Shown: positions 27,213 to 36,176 of the stretch, piece by piece | Numbering within the stretch: position 1 is the first letter of the stretch | Layout of the letters: each line of letters starts with the position of its first letter | Assembly: GCF_002214805.1 (NCBI RefSeq) | Contig: NZ_CP019914.1 | Coordinates: 3,100,001-3,164,000 of the forward strand | Direction of reading: 5' to 3' | Length of the DNA: 64,000 nucleotides | Source of the DNA: Brachyspira hampsonii | GTDB lineage: Bacteria > Spirochaetota > Brachyspiria > Brachyspirales > Brachyspiraceae | The notes under the pieces: generated by a model | The model's database searches: none | What the model was told of the DNA's origin: nothing | The model's input: only the letters and a program-made list of their open reading frames with translations | Program-made: the position numbers and the translations under genes

Positions 27213-28063
27213 AAAAATATATATTATTATTATTTATAATATCTTCATTTTTATTTGCAAGAGTGCCTATAGATCCTAATAGAATAAGAGTAACAAGTAC
27301 ATTCGGAGAGTTCAGAACGGATCATTTCCATAACGGAGTTGATTTCGGCGGACATAAAATGGAAATATATCCTGTAAAAGACGGAGAAATAGTTTATTAT
27401 ATTGATGAAGATGAAGATCCTACAAGACCGCTTTACGGTGTTGGAAATGTACTTATGATAGAACACCCTGATAATTTAAGAAGTTATTATTATCATATAG
27501 AGCCGGGTAGTATAGAAAAATCCTATGCCAAAGTAACAGAAAAAGATGTTGTAGCTCTCACAGGCAACAGCGGAAGATCCGGAGGAGCACATTTGCATTT
27601 AACTATAGAAAACATGAAAGAGGGATTAGTAGTAGATCCATTAGAATATTTAAGTATAGATAAAGGATCAACTCAAGCACCTCTAATTCATGGTATATAT
27701 TTAAGAACTGAAAACAGACTTATACAGATAAAAGATAAAATGCCTATGAGTTATAATGGAGAAATAAAATTATTTGTTAAAGCTTATGACTTATTGGGCG
27801 GAATACCTATGGGACTTAAAAGAGTAAAAATATTTATGAATGATGATTTAGTAAGAGATTATGATTTTACATATTTCATAAAAAGAGACAATGTATATTA
27901 TATATCTCCGAATTATACTTTTGAAGAAGTGTACGGAGTAGATTCGCATTTTTATAGGGGCGGCGTTTTTGTTCCTAAAAGAGGAAAATATATATTTAAG
28001 GCTGAGGTTACCGACTTTGATAATAAAACTGTAGTATTGACTAGAACTGTTAATTTTTATTAA
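27209..28063 (+). CDS. Secreted M23 (LytM) peptidase
   Basis: A 284-residue exported zinc peptidase. The signal peptide covers about residues 1-17. The LytM domain follows almost at once (residues ~25-150): HFHNGVDFGG supplies His and Asp, and HLHLTIE the H-x-H ligand pair, so the site is complete. The remaining ~130 residues are beta-rich (MGLKRVKIFMNDDLVRDYDF) and unassigned. Overlap with the beta-propeller gene implies coupling. It ends 12 bases before uvrB. Confidence 0.87.
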   Translation: MKKYILLLFIISSFLFARVPIDPNRIRVTSTFGEFRTDHFHNGVDFGGHKMEIYPVKDGEIVYYIDEDEDPTRPLYGVGNVLMIEHPDNLRSYYYHIEPGSIEKSYAKVTEKDVVALTGNSGRSGGAHLHLTIENMKEGLVVDPLEYLSIDKGSTQAPLIHGIYLRTENRLIQIKDKMPMSYNGEIKLFVKAYDLLGGIPMGLKRVKIFMNDDLVRDYDFTYFIKRDNVYYISPNYTFEEVYGVDSHFYRGGVFVPKRGKYIFKAEVTDFDNKTVVLTRTVNFY

Positions 28064-28074
28064 TATTATTAAAT

Positions 28075-30126
28075 ATGAATTTTAAATTAGAATCAAATTT
28101 CAAGCCTTCAGGAGATCAAATAACAGCAATAGACTCACTAGTTAAAGGACTTGAAAATAAAAATAAATATCAAACTCTGCTTGGAGTTACAGCTAGTGGA
28201 AAAACTTTTACAATAGCAAATGTAATAGAAAAAGCTAATAGACCGACATTAGTAATGTCGCATAATAAAACTTTGGCAGCTCAGCTTTATAGGGAGCTTA
28301 AAGATTTTTTTCCTAATAATGCTGTTGAGTATTTTGTTTCATACTATGATTATTATCAGCCTGAAGCTTATGTACCGGCTAAAGATTTGTATATTGATAA
28401 AGATGCATCTGTTAATGATGAAATTGACAGATTAAGACTTAAAGCAACTACATCGCTTCTTGAAAGGAGAGATGTTATAATTGTTGCTTCTGTTTCATGT
28501 ATATACGGATTGGGTTCTCCTGAAGATTATAGAAAACTTTATATAGCAATAGAAAAAGACGGAGAATATGACAGAGATGAGATAATAGAAAAATTAGTAT
28601 CTATTCAATATGAAAGAGTTAAAGATGTGCTTGAGAGAGCAAGATTTAAGGTTATAGGCGATACTATAGAAATAATGAGTGCTTATTCTGATGAGGTTAT
28701 CAGAGTAGAGTTTTTCGGTGATACTGTTGAGCGTATAATAAAAATTAATCCTATAACAAGACAAAAATTAGCAGAACAAGACAGAGTTGTAATATATCCT
28801 GCAAAGCACTTTGTTACAGGAGGAGACAAGTTGGCTGCAGGTATAAAATTAATAGAAGAAGAACTTGAAGAGCAGTATAATAAATTTAAATCCGAAGGAA
28901 AATTGGTAGAGGCAGAAAGAATATACGGAAGAACAAAATATGATTTGGAAATGCTTAGAGAGGTCGGATACTGTGCAGGAATAGAAAATTATTCCCGTCC
29001 TTTATCCGGAAGAAAAGAAGGAGACAGACCTGCTTGTTTAATAGACTATTTTCCTGAAGACTTTTTAACTATTATAGATGAGTCGCATGTAAGTGTTCCT
29101 CAGATTAGAGGAATGTTTTTCGGAGACAGAAGCAGAAAAGAGACTTTAGTAAAGTATGGTTTCAGACTTCCTTCAGCTCTTGATAACAGACCTTTATTTT
29201 TTGAAGAGTTTGAAAAACTTACTAATGATACAATATATATTAGTGCCACTCCGGCAGAATATGAATTAAAGAAAAGCAGTCAGGTTGTAGAGCAGATAAT
29301 TCGTCCTACAGGATTGCTTGATCCTATAATAGAAGTATATCCTATTGACGGACAGATAGACAGAATACTAGAAGAGATAAAAAAGACTGTATCAAACAAT
29401 GAGAGAATATTTATAACAACACTCACAAAAAAAATGGCTGAAGACCTTACAAAATATTTAAATGAAAACGGAGTAAGAACTCGTTATCTTCATTCTGATA
29501 TTCAGACAGTTGAACGCGTTGAAATTATAAGGGATTTGAGGCTTGGGGCATTTGATGTACTTGTAGGCATTAACCTTTTGAGAGAGGGGCTTGATGTACC
29601 AGAAGTTTCTTTAATATTAATACTTGATGCTGACAAGACAGGTTTTTTAAGAAATACAACTACCTTAATACAGACTATAGGACGCGCCGCAAGAAATGCA
29701 AATGGCAGAGTTATAATGTTCGCTGATACTATAAGCGATGCTATGAAAGTTGCAATAGATGAAACAGAGAGAAGAAGAAAAATACAGATGGAGTACAACA
29801 AAGAGCATAATATTACTCCTAAAACAATCATCAAAAAAATACAGGATATAATAGAAAGAGAAGAGAAAGTTGAAACATCTTATGAGCTTCATTTCGATTT
29901 CAGACGATTTAATGAAAGAGTAAAAATTGACCCTCAACAGAAAAGTGATGATTATATAAAAGAGCTTGAAAAAGAGATGAAAAAAGCATCAGACAGCTTA
30001 GAATTTGAAAAAGCTATTGAGATAAGAGAAAAAATTAATCAATTAAAACAATTAAAGCCTCAAAAGAAAAATGTACATAAAAATATAACTTCTAAAAATC
30101 CGAATGGAAAAAGAAAAAATAATTAA
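28075..30126 (+). CDS. uvrB: Excinuclease ABC subunit B (UvrB)
   Basis: UvrB is the damage-verifying helicase-like subunit of nucleotide excision repair. The 683-residue protein has the Walker A GVTASGKTFT, the beta-hairpin YYDYYQPEAYVPAKD that clamps DNA, the DEAD-like IIDESH, motif V/VI with INLLREGLDVPEVSLI and QTIGRAARN, and the C-terminal UVR domain (DYIKELEKEMKKASDSLEFEKAIEIREKI) that contacts UvrC. Length is normal. No clear ribosome site precedes the ATG, which lies 12 bases after the peptidase stop. Confidence 0.97.
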   Translation: MNFKLESNFKPSGDQITAIDSLVKGLENKNKYQTLLGVTASGKTFTIANVIEKANRPTLVMSHNKTLAAQLYRELKDFFPNNAVEYFVSYYDYYQPEAYVPAKDLYIDKDASVNDEIDRLRLKATTSLLERRDVIIVASVSCIYGLGSPEDYRKLYIAIEKDGEYDRDEIIEKLVSIQYERVKDVLERARFKVIGDTIEIMSAYSDEVIRVEFFGDTVERIIKINPITRQKLAEQDRVVIYPAKHFVTGGDKLAAGIKLIEEELEEQYNKFKSEGKLVEAERIYGRTKYDLEMLREVGYCAGIENYSRPLSGRKEGDRPACLIDYFPEDFLTIIDESHVSVPQIRGMFFGDRSRKETLVKYGFRLPSALDNRPLFFEEFEKLTNDTIYISATPAEYELKKSSQVVEQIIRPTGLLDPIIEVYPIDGQIDRILEEIKKTVSNNERIFITTLTKKMAEDLTKYLNENGVRTRYLHSDIQTVERVEIIRDLRLGAFDVLVGINLLREGLDVPEVSLILILDADKTGFLRNTTTLIQTIGRAARNANGRVIMFADTISDAMKVAIDETERRRKIQMEYNKEHNITPKTIIKKIQDIIEREEKVETSYELHFDFRRFNERVKIDPQQKSDDYIKELEKEMKKASDSLEFEKAIEIREKINQLKQLKPQKKNVHKNITSKNPNGKRKNN

Positions 30127-30254
30127 TATAAGTAAACTCAATACTTAAAAATATATTTATACTAATTTTATATTTATATTTTTTATAAATTTATAATGCA
30201 TTTACTTTATAAAAACAATTATAAATTTTACACTATAGTATTTTTATATAAAAA

Positions 30255-31859
30255 TCAAATATAAAAATCTGAGCTTTCATCTGATGAATATATTAAAGTA
30301 AAATTTTCTCCATTATCTATATATGGAACATAAGCTATCTTTATATGCTCGCAATTTATATCATCTTTAATATCTCCTATAACTTCATTTAATATAAGCC
30401 TAAAAGCAATATCAATATCTACAACCACAGAAAAGAAATTAATAACATATTTTCCTTTTATGTTTTCAGTTTCACCAGCATTCCAAGAATTTAAATAACC
30501 AACTCCATTCCAACTCAAAACTGAATTTAAAATATTTACTATTTTATTTAAAGCATCAGAATATTTTTCAGGCAGTTCATTTTCAAAAGGTTCTGTTTCA
30601 AATTGCAAAATCAAATAATAGCAATCATCATTATCAATTTTTTTATAATCATTATACTCTTTATAAAAATCATCTAAAAAAATTTTATATTCTCTTGGAT
30701 TACCGCATTCATATTCTTTAACCTCTCCGCTGCTTCCAACTATTCCGGTATGCTTTACTATAGTTCCTTCATCTATCCAGCATTCAGCATAATACATAAA
30801 TCCGTATTCTTCTTTATACAAAGTAACAATATTAGGCAGCTCCTCTAAATATGGACTTAAAGGCATTCCGTAAGAATCAAAAATTTCATCTGCAACTTTT
30901 TTATATTCAGAATCTTTATTAAACATTTTTCTAATTGAAAAAGTTTTATCGGTCTCTTCATTTTTAAATTCGGCTTCAATAGTATAATCAATACTGAATC
31001 TTACAGATGTTAATTTTGATTTTTCTTCATATTTTAATTTCTCTTTTACATCTTTTAATTCTTCTAAAGATTGCTTTATTAATTCTTTATCTAATTTTGA
31101 TATAGCAGCTTCATTCATTAAAAATATACCGTCTATCAAATCATCATCAAAATAAAATTTAAAAGTACAATAAGGATTATCAGCTTCCCAATCTATAGGA
31201 TTAATAATATCTTTAATAGCCTGCAATTTTTCTCTATCGCATAATATATAAGCTATAGCATTTAATTTCTCCTCTCCGTAATCGAGACCTTTAAGTAAAT
31301 TTTTATCGCTTTCTTCATTGATATAATGATATTCTAATGCTTCTATAGAATAATAATTTTCTATCTCCTCAGCCTGTCTTAAAAACTCATAATCACCCGG
31401 TACAAGTTCCAATCCCTTATTATTAGCTTCCACAGCACCTTCTTTATTTCCGAAATGAAGTCTTAATTTAGCAAGTTCAAGCCAGCCCCAAGGATAATCA
31501 GGCTCTTCAATAACACCATGTTCAGCATATTTTAAAGCCTCATCTAATTTACCGCAATATATAAGAGCAACAGTATATCTATAGTACCAAGTTCCGCATC
31601 CTTTGGCATTTTTCTCAGAGTATTTCATGAACTCTTTAGACATATAATAATGTTCATAATCGCCTATATTATTGCAGGCATAAGAATACCATAATGCTAT
31701 ATCTAAATCCTCTTTAGCCTCTTCTAATGTAAACTTATTTTCTTTTACACCATTTTCAATAAACTCTTGCAAATAATTGAGCATTTTATAAAAATATCCG
31801 CCGCCATCTGTATTAAATGATTCCAATGTTTTTATATCTTCATTATTAAGTAATCCCAT
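30255..31859 (-). CDS. TPR-containing protein of unknown function
   Basis: A 534-residue soluble protein. Residues ~40-160 hold three or four TPR-type helix pairs (ALWYSYACNNIGDYEHYY, GTWYYRYTVALIYCGKLDEALKYAEHGV, WGWLELAKLRLHFGNKEGAVEANNKGLELVPG). The remaining two-thirds is acidic and not assigned; it may be a domain of the DUF type seen fused to TPRs in Brachyspira. The start at 31859 is chosen because GGAG lies six bases before it; an ATG 12 bases upstream has no ribosome site. It is divergent from nothing and lies 41 bases downstream of the csaA stop on the same strand. Confidence 0.6.
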   Translation of the reverse strand: MGLLNNEDIKTLESFNTDGGGYFYKMLNYLQEFIENGVKENKFTLEEAKEDLDIALWYSYACNNIGDYEHYYMSKEFMKYSEKNAKGCGTWYYRYTVALIYCGKLDEALKYAEHGVIEEPDYPWGWLELAKLRLHFGNKEGAVEANNKGLELVPGDYEFLRQAEEIENYYSIEALEYHYINEESDKNLLKGLDYGEEKLNAIAYILCDREKLQAIKDIINPIDWEADNPYCTFKFYFDDDLIDGIFLMNEAAISKLDKELIKQSLEELKDVKEKLKYEEKSKLTSVRFSIDYTIEAEFKNEETDKTFSIRKMFNKDSEYKKVADEIFDSYGMPLSPYLEELPNIVTLYKEEYGFMYYAECWIDEGTIVKHTGIVGSSGEVKEYECGNPREYKIFLDDFYKEYNDYKKIDNDDCYYLILQFETEPFENELPEKYSDALNKIVNILNSVLSWNGVGYLNSWNAGETENIKGKYVINFFSVVVDIDIAFRLILNEVIGDIKDDINCEHIKIAYVPYIDNGENFTLIYSSDESSDFYI

Positions 31860-31900
31860 ATTGTTCTCCATTTCTATATTATGATTTATATTAACAAATA

Positions 31901-32257
31901 TTATCCTATAACTGTACCGTTTTCACATTCCTCTTTTGTAGTTAATAATACAACTTCACCATTATCTTTGACAGCACCTAAAACCAAGCATTCTGAGAAA
32001 AAATTAGCTATCTGTTTTTTAGGAAAATTAACTACAGCAATTATTCGTCTTCCTATCAAATCTTCTTTTTTATATAATTTTGTTATTTGTGCTGATGATG
32101 CTTTTATACCCAATTTGCCAAAATCAATTTTTAATTTATAAGCAGGTCTTTTAGCTTTTGGAAAATCTTCTGCTTCTATTATAGTACCTGTTCTGATATC
32201 CAATGCCAAAAAATTATCAAAATTCGATTCCGGCTTAACTTCATCTTTAATATCCAT
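31901..32257 (-). CDS. csaA: CsaA-like tRNA-binding domain protein
   Basis: A 118-residue single-domain protein of the Trbp111/CsaA class: FLALDIRTGTIIEAEDFPKAKRPAYKLKIDFG, SSAQITKLY, LIGRRIIAVVNFPKKQIANFFSECLVLGA. This is the OB-fold that binds the outside corner of tRNA; CsaA of Bacillus also has chaperone and export activity. Length is right for a stand-alone CsaA dimer. The start at 32257 follows GGAGA and removes a 20-residue hydrophobic extension without a ribosome site. Confidence 0.88.
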   Translation of the reverse strand: MDIKDEVKPESNFDNFLALDIRTGTIIEAEDFPKAKRPAYKLKIDFGKLGIKASSAQITKLYKKEDLIGRRIIAVVNFPKKQIANFFSECLVLGAVKDNGEVVLLTTKEECENGTVIG

Positions 32258-32385
32258 TTTTAATCTCCAAAACATTTTTATATATTTTATGATATTAATA
32301 AAAATTTTAAAGTGCATTTTTTATATATACATATAATATTATAATGTTTTTATTATAATATACCAATACCATGTATGCTAAAAAA

Positions 32386-32414
32386 TTGACATAAAGTAAA
32401 AATTAATATATCAT
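32386..32414 (+). promoter_or_regulatory. Sigma-70 promoter of the selC-selA-selB cluster
   Basis: TTGACA (32386-32391), 17-base spacer, TATCAT (32409-32414). The predicted start of transcription is about 7 bases before the tRNA, which is the usual spacing for a tRNA promoter. Confidence 0.65.
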
Positions 32415-32426
32415 ACTAAAATATAT

Positions 32427-32515
32427 GGAGGCTGATGAGTCCCGGTGGGCTCCGCGCTCTTCAAAAGCGTTGGATGCTATAGCAGCATCGGCAGGTTCAA
32501 CTCCTGCCTCTTCCG
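32427..32515 (+). tRNA. selC: tRNA-Sec (anticodon TCA)
   Basis: The region folds as a selenocysteine tRNA: a 6-bp D stem (GAGTCC with GGGCTC) around a CGGT loop, an anticodon arm GCGCT-CTTCAAA-AGCGT with TCA, a long variable arm GATGCT-ATAGC-AGCATC, and a T arm GCAGG-TTCAACT-CCTGC. The long D stem and variable arm separate it from ordinary tRNAs. selA and selB follow directly, which confirms the call. Oddity: the 5' GGAGGCTG and 3' CTCTTCC pair with one G-T and two mismatches in the long acceptor stem. No CCA is encoded. Confidence 0.85.
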
Positions 32516-32561
32516 ATAAAATTTTTATAAAATATCATTTCATTTTTTACGGACATTAATT

Positions 32562-33908
32562 ATGAATAATAAATTTAATCTAATACAAACTAATGCGGTA
32601 TTAGAAGATGAATCCATAAAACCATATCATAAAATTATTTCTCGTCCGATTGCGGCAGATATTATAAGAGAAACTTTAGAAAGATTAAGAACTCAATTAA
32701 AAAATAATTCTGAATTAAAATATGATAAAAAAGATATAATTAAATTATGCGAAGTTGAAATAAAAAAGAAAGCAAACCTCACAATAAAAAAAGTCATAAA
32801 TGCTACAGGAACTATAATGCATACTAATTTAGGAAGATCTCCAATAGACGCAGAAATTTGGGATAGTGTAAGAGAATTGAATATAAACAGCAATAATCTT
32901 GAATATAATATTAATAATGAATCAAGAGGAATGAGAGGAGAGTTCATATATTCACTTTTAAGAAAAATAACAGGTGCAGAAGATGCTTTAGTGGTTAATA
33001 ATAATGCTGCAGCAGTATTTCTAATATTAACAGCTTTGGCATCTGATAAAGAAGTCATAGTTGCGAGAGGAGAGCAGGTACAAATTGGAGGAGGATTTAG
33101 AATACCTGATATATTAAAAGAAGCATCTGCCAAACTTGTAGAAATCGGCACTACAAATATAGTAGATATAAAAGATTATAAAGAAGCTATAACAGAAAAT
33201 ACTGCTATGATATTAAAAGTACATACTTCAAATTTTAAAATAAGAGGCTTTGTAAAATTTCCTTCATTAAAAAAGTTGAGAGAAACTATACCTGATAATA
33301 TACCATTAGTTTATGATGAGGGTGCTGGAATATTTGATGAAAGTATTAGCGAAGAAGAACATATAAAATCTGCATTAAAAAGCGGCGCCGATTTAGTATG
33401 CTTTTCAGGCGATAAAATGTTTTCAAGTGTGCAGGCTGGAATCATAGTAGGAAAGAAAAAATATATAGAAAAAATATACAAACATCCTTTAATGAGAGCT
33501 TTCAGATGCGGAAAAACAGTACTGTCAATATTAGAAAAAAGTATCATAAAAAGATTGAATACTGAAGGCAATTTCAAAGGATACTGTGAAACTTTATTGA
33601 GTATAGACAAGGAAATGATAAAACAAAAGGCTTTAAAAATCATAGAAAATATTGAAGGTTTTGAAGTTGTTGAGGAAGATATAGAAACAGGAGGAGGTGC
33701 TATGCCTGATACTTTTTATCCTTCTTATGCAATAAGTTTTAAACCTAAGGATATAAAAGTCGTAATTAAGTTTATGCATAATTTAGATGTGCCTATTATA
33801 CCAAAAGTAAAGAAAGATTCAGTACTTATATATGTAATAACTATAAATGATGAAGATATAAATTATATAAAAGAAGTTTTAAAAAAGATAAAAGATACTA
33901 GTTTTTAA
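32562..33908 (+). CDS. selA: L-seryl-tRNA(Sec) selenium transferase SelA
   Basis: SelA converts seryl-tRNA(Sec) to selenocysteinyl-tRNA(Sec) with selenophosphate and PLP. The 448-residue product shows IKKVINATGTIMHTNLGRSP, NNAAAVFLIL and the PLP-lysine region FSGDKMFSSVQAGIIVG (Lys near residue 286). The N-terminal ~60 residues match the tRNA-binding segment of bacterial SelA. It follows selC by 46 bases, so tRNA and enzyme probably share one transcript. selB follows after 80 bases. Confidence 0.95.
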   Translation: MNNKFNLIQTNAVLEDESIKPYHKIISRPIAADIIRETLERLRTQLKNNSELKYDKKDIIKLCEVEIKKKANLTIKKVINATGTIMHTNLGRSPIDAEIWDSVRELNINSNNLEYNINNESRGMRGEFIYSLLRKITGAEDALVVNNNAAAVFLILTALASDKEVIVARGEQVQIGGGFRIPDILKEASAKLVEIGTTNIVDIKDYKEAITENTAMILKVHTSNFKIRGFVKFPSLKKLRETIPDNIPLVYDEGAGIFDESISEEEHIKSALKSGADLVCFSGDKMFSSVQAGIIVGKKKYIEKIYKHPLMRAFRCGKTVLSILEKSIIKRLNTEGNFKGYCETLLSIDKEMIKQKALKIIENIEGFEVVEEDIETGGGAMPDTFYPSYAISFKPKDIKVVIKFMHNLDVPIIPKVKKDSVLIYVITINDEDINYIKEVLKKIKDTSF

Positions 33909-33988
33909 TATTTAAATATATTTGAAATATATAGATTTAATAATAAAGTTACAAGCAAATTCATCACTAGCAATAATAGGATTTAATT

Positions 33989-35797
33989 ATGAATAAAATA
34001 ATAGGAACTGCTGGGCATGTTGACCATGGTAAATCTCAATTAATAAAAGCATTAACAGGAATTTCTATGATGAGGCTTCCTGAAGAAAAACAAAGAGGGA
34101 TGACTATTGATTTAGGTTTTGGTTTTTTCAAGCCTAATGATGATATTACAATAGGAGTAATAGATGTACCCGGACATGAAAGGTTTATAAGAAATATGGT
34201 TGCTGGAATGTGGAGTTTGGATTTAGTTATGCTTGTGGTTTGTGCCAATGAAGGTTGGATGAATATGACTGAAGAGCATGCTAAAGTAGCTTTATCTCTT
34301 GGTATAAGAAATATAATATGCGTAATTAATAAAATAGATTTGGTTGATGATGATAAATTAAAAGAAAGCGAAGAAGATATTAAAAAAAATCTGTATAGAA
34401 TATTCAATAAAGATATGGAAATAGTAAAAGTGTCGGCTTTAAATGGTACTAATATAGACTTTTTAAAAGATAGAATAACTGATATATTATCAAATGAAAA
34501 ATATGAAGATGATATAACAACTTATATTTATGTGGACAGAGTATTTTCTATAAAGGGAGCAGGACTTACTGTTACAGGAAGTATTAGAGGCGGTAATATA
34601 AAAAGAGATGATACTTTGATACATTATCCAAGCGGAAAAGAAATTTTAATAAGAAATATTCAGTCGTATCATGAAGACAAAGAAATTGTTTACCCAGCTT
34701 CAAGAATAGCTATCAATATCAAAAATATTAAAAAAGAAGAAATAAGAAGAGGGCATTTATTATCCTGTAAGGAAGAAAAAATATTTTCAACAGATGAAAT
34801 AATATTGGAGCTTATTAATAAAGATGATATTCAATATTTAAAAAAAATAAAGAATGCTGAATTTGCAGTAGGAACTGAATGCTTAATTGCACAAATAATA
34901 CCTATTTATAAAACATATTCAAATGATAATACTGACAAATATAATAAAAATAATAAAGAAATAGACAGCAGATTTATAAGATTAAAATTTAATGAGCCTA
35001 TATCAGCATTTTGGAAAGAAAGAGGAATATTAATAAGCCAAGGCGGAAGTAAAATAATAGCTTCTGGGAATGTATTTTGGGGAGAAAAAACTACTCCTTT
35101 TATTAGAAAAAGAATTATTGATAATGCCGGCAGTATTTTAGGAGAAGTAAAAAGAGAAAAATATAATGATTTATTTATGTCAGTTAATGGTTATTGTGAA
35201 GCTAAGGGAGAGATTCCTGATTATTCTATTAAAGTTTCAAATTTTTTTGTTAAAAAGGATTATTTAAATAGTTCATTAGAAAAATTAAAAAATCTAATAG
35301 AAAACAAAAAAGAGGGTATAAGTTTTGAAGATATAAGAAATTATTTAAATATTAATAATTCATTTACAAAAGTATTTATAGCTTATTTAGTTGAAAATAA
35401 AATAATAATGCCTTTTAATAACATATATAAAAAATATAGTGAAAACATTGATTTAAATAATTCTCAGAAATTATTATTAGAAAAATTAAAAAAAGAAGAT
35501 TTAAACGGATTGGATGAAAAAATTATAAAAACATTTACTAATGGAATGAAAGATATAAAAGTATTATCCTTATCAAAAAAAGCTGTGTATCTTGATGAGG
35601 GTATATATTATCATATAGATGTTTATAATAGAATAAAAAAACTTATTATGCAAAATACAAAAACTAATGATATAATAACTATAGCATCTGTACGAGATAA
35701 GACAGGACTTTCAAGAAAATATGTGCTTCCTATATTAAATGCATTAGAAAGAGAGAAATTAGTAAGAAGAGAAGGAAGTGAAAGAATAGTGCTTTAA
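33989..35797 (+). CDS. selB: Selenocysteine-specific elongation factor SelB
   Basis: SelB brings Sec-tRNA(Sec) to in-frame UGA codons marked by a SECIS hairpin. The 602-residue product has G-domain motifs GTAGHVDHGKSQLIKALTG, DVPGHERFIRNMVAG and INKID; two beta-barrel domains follow; and C-terminal winged-helix domains end in VLPILNALEREKLVRREG, the mRNA-binding part. Length is normal for SelB. An AGG lies before the ATG. The Sec machinery is complete except for selD, which is not in this window. Confidence 0.95.
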   Translation: MNKIIGTAGHVDHGKSQLIKALTGISMMRLPEEKQRGMTIDLGFGFFKPNDDITIGVIDVPGHERFIRNMVAGMWSLDLVMLVVCANEGWMNMTEEHAKVALSLGIRNIICVINKIDLVDDDKLKESEEDIKKNLYRIFNKDMEIVKVSALNGTNIDFLKDRITDILSNEKYEDDITTYIYVDRVFSIKGAGLTVTGSIRGGNIKRDDTLIHYPSGKEILIRNIQSYHEDKEIVYPASRIAINIKNIKKEEIRRGHLLSCKEEKIFSTDEIILELINKDDIQYLKKIKNAEFAVGTECLIAQIIPIYKTYSNDNTDKYNKNNKEIDSRFIRLKFNEPISAFWKERGILISQGGSKIIASGNVFWGEKTTPFIRKRIIDNAGSILGEVKREKYNDLFMSVNGYCEAKGEIPDYSIKVSNFFVKKDYLNSSLEKLKNLIENKKEGISFEDIRNYLNINNSFTKVFIAYLVENKIIMPFNNIYKKYSENIDLNNSQKLLLEKLKKEDLNGLDEKIIKTFTNGMKDIKVLSLSKKAVYLDEGIYYHIDVYNRIKKLIMQNTKTNDIITIASVRDKTGLSRKYVLPILNALEREKLVRREGSERIVL

Positions 35798-36117
35798 TAT
35801 TTATTGACTTATTTTATAATCCCACCCTATAGGCTTTCTACTATTTATAGAATTATAATATTATTTTTCTTTTAAATTATAAACTCATATTTTAGCTGCC
35901 CGCCCAATTTGTTTTAAATTTATAACATACATTTCCGCACGGTAAATGAAATTATGAATGTAGCTTAATCAATAATTGCAATTTAAATTATAAACTAAGA
36001 TTTTATTTAACGTGCGTTAAAGAGATCAAAATATATAATAAAAATTTGTTTGTGAATAAATCACAAAATATTAAAAATTTTTTATTAAAATTATAAAGTT
36101 GTTATTTAAAATAAAAA
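35798..36117. other. Gene-free stretch with degenerate repeats
   Basis: No supported gene. The 15-mer TTTAAATTATAAACT occurs at 35871-35885 and 35982-35996, each followed by a similar A/T stretch and then a GC-rich word (CTGCCCGCCCA at 35896; ACGTGCGT at 36010). CCGCACGGTAAAT (35935-35947) and ATTTAACGTGCGT (36005-36017) form an imperfect inverted pair (11 of 13). These look like remnants of a duplicated intergenic element. Confidence 0.4.
35896..35906. repeat. GC-rich 11-mer, copy 2
   Basis: CTGCCCGCCCA, identical to 1645-1655. Both copies lie in long A/T intergenic DNA downstream of genes. Confidence 0.4.
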
Positions 36118-36160
36118 ACAAATAATGTATATATAATTATCTTTATATAACATTATTTGT
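36118..36160 (-). terminator. Terminator of homoserine dehydrogenase gene
   Basis: ACAAATAATGT (36118-36128) and ACATTATTTGT (36150-36160) form a perfect 11-bp stem with an AT loop. On the minus strand it is followed by TTTTTTATTTT, 17 bases after the hom stop. On the plus strand it is followed by TTTTATATATTTT, so it may work both ways. Confidence 0.7.
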
Positions 36161-36176
36161 TTTTATATATTTTAAC

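Noticed and set aside
32562-36176. A selenoprotein near the sel cluster
   Set aside because: No reading frame here continues through an in-frame TGA into a recognisable protein.
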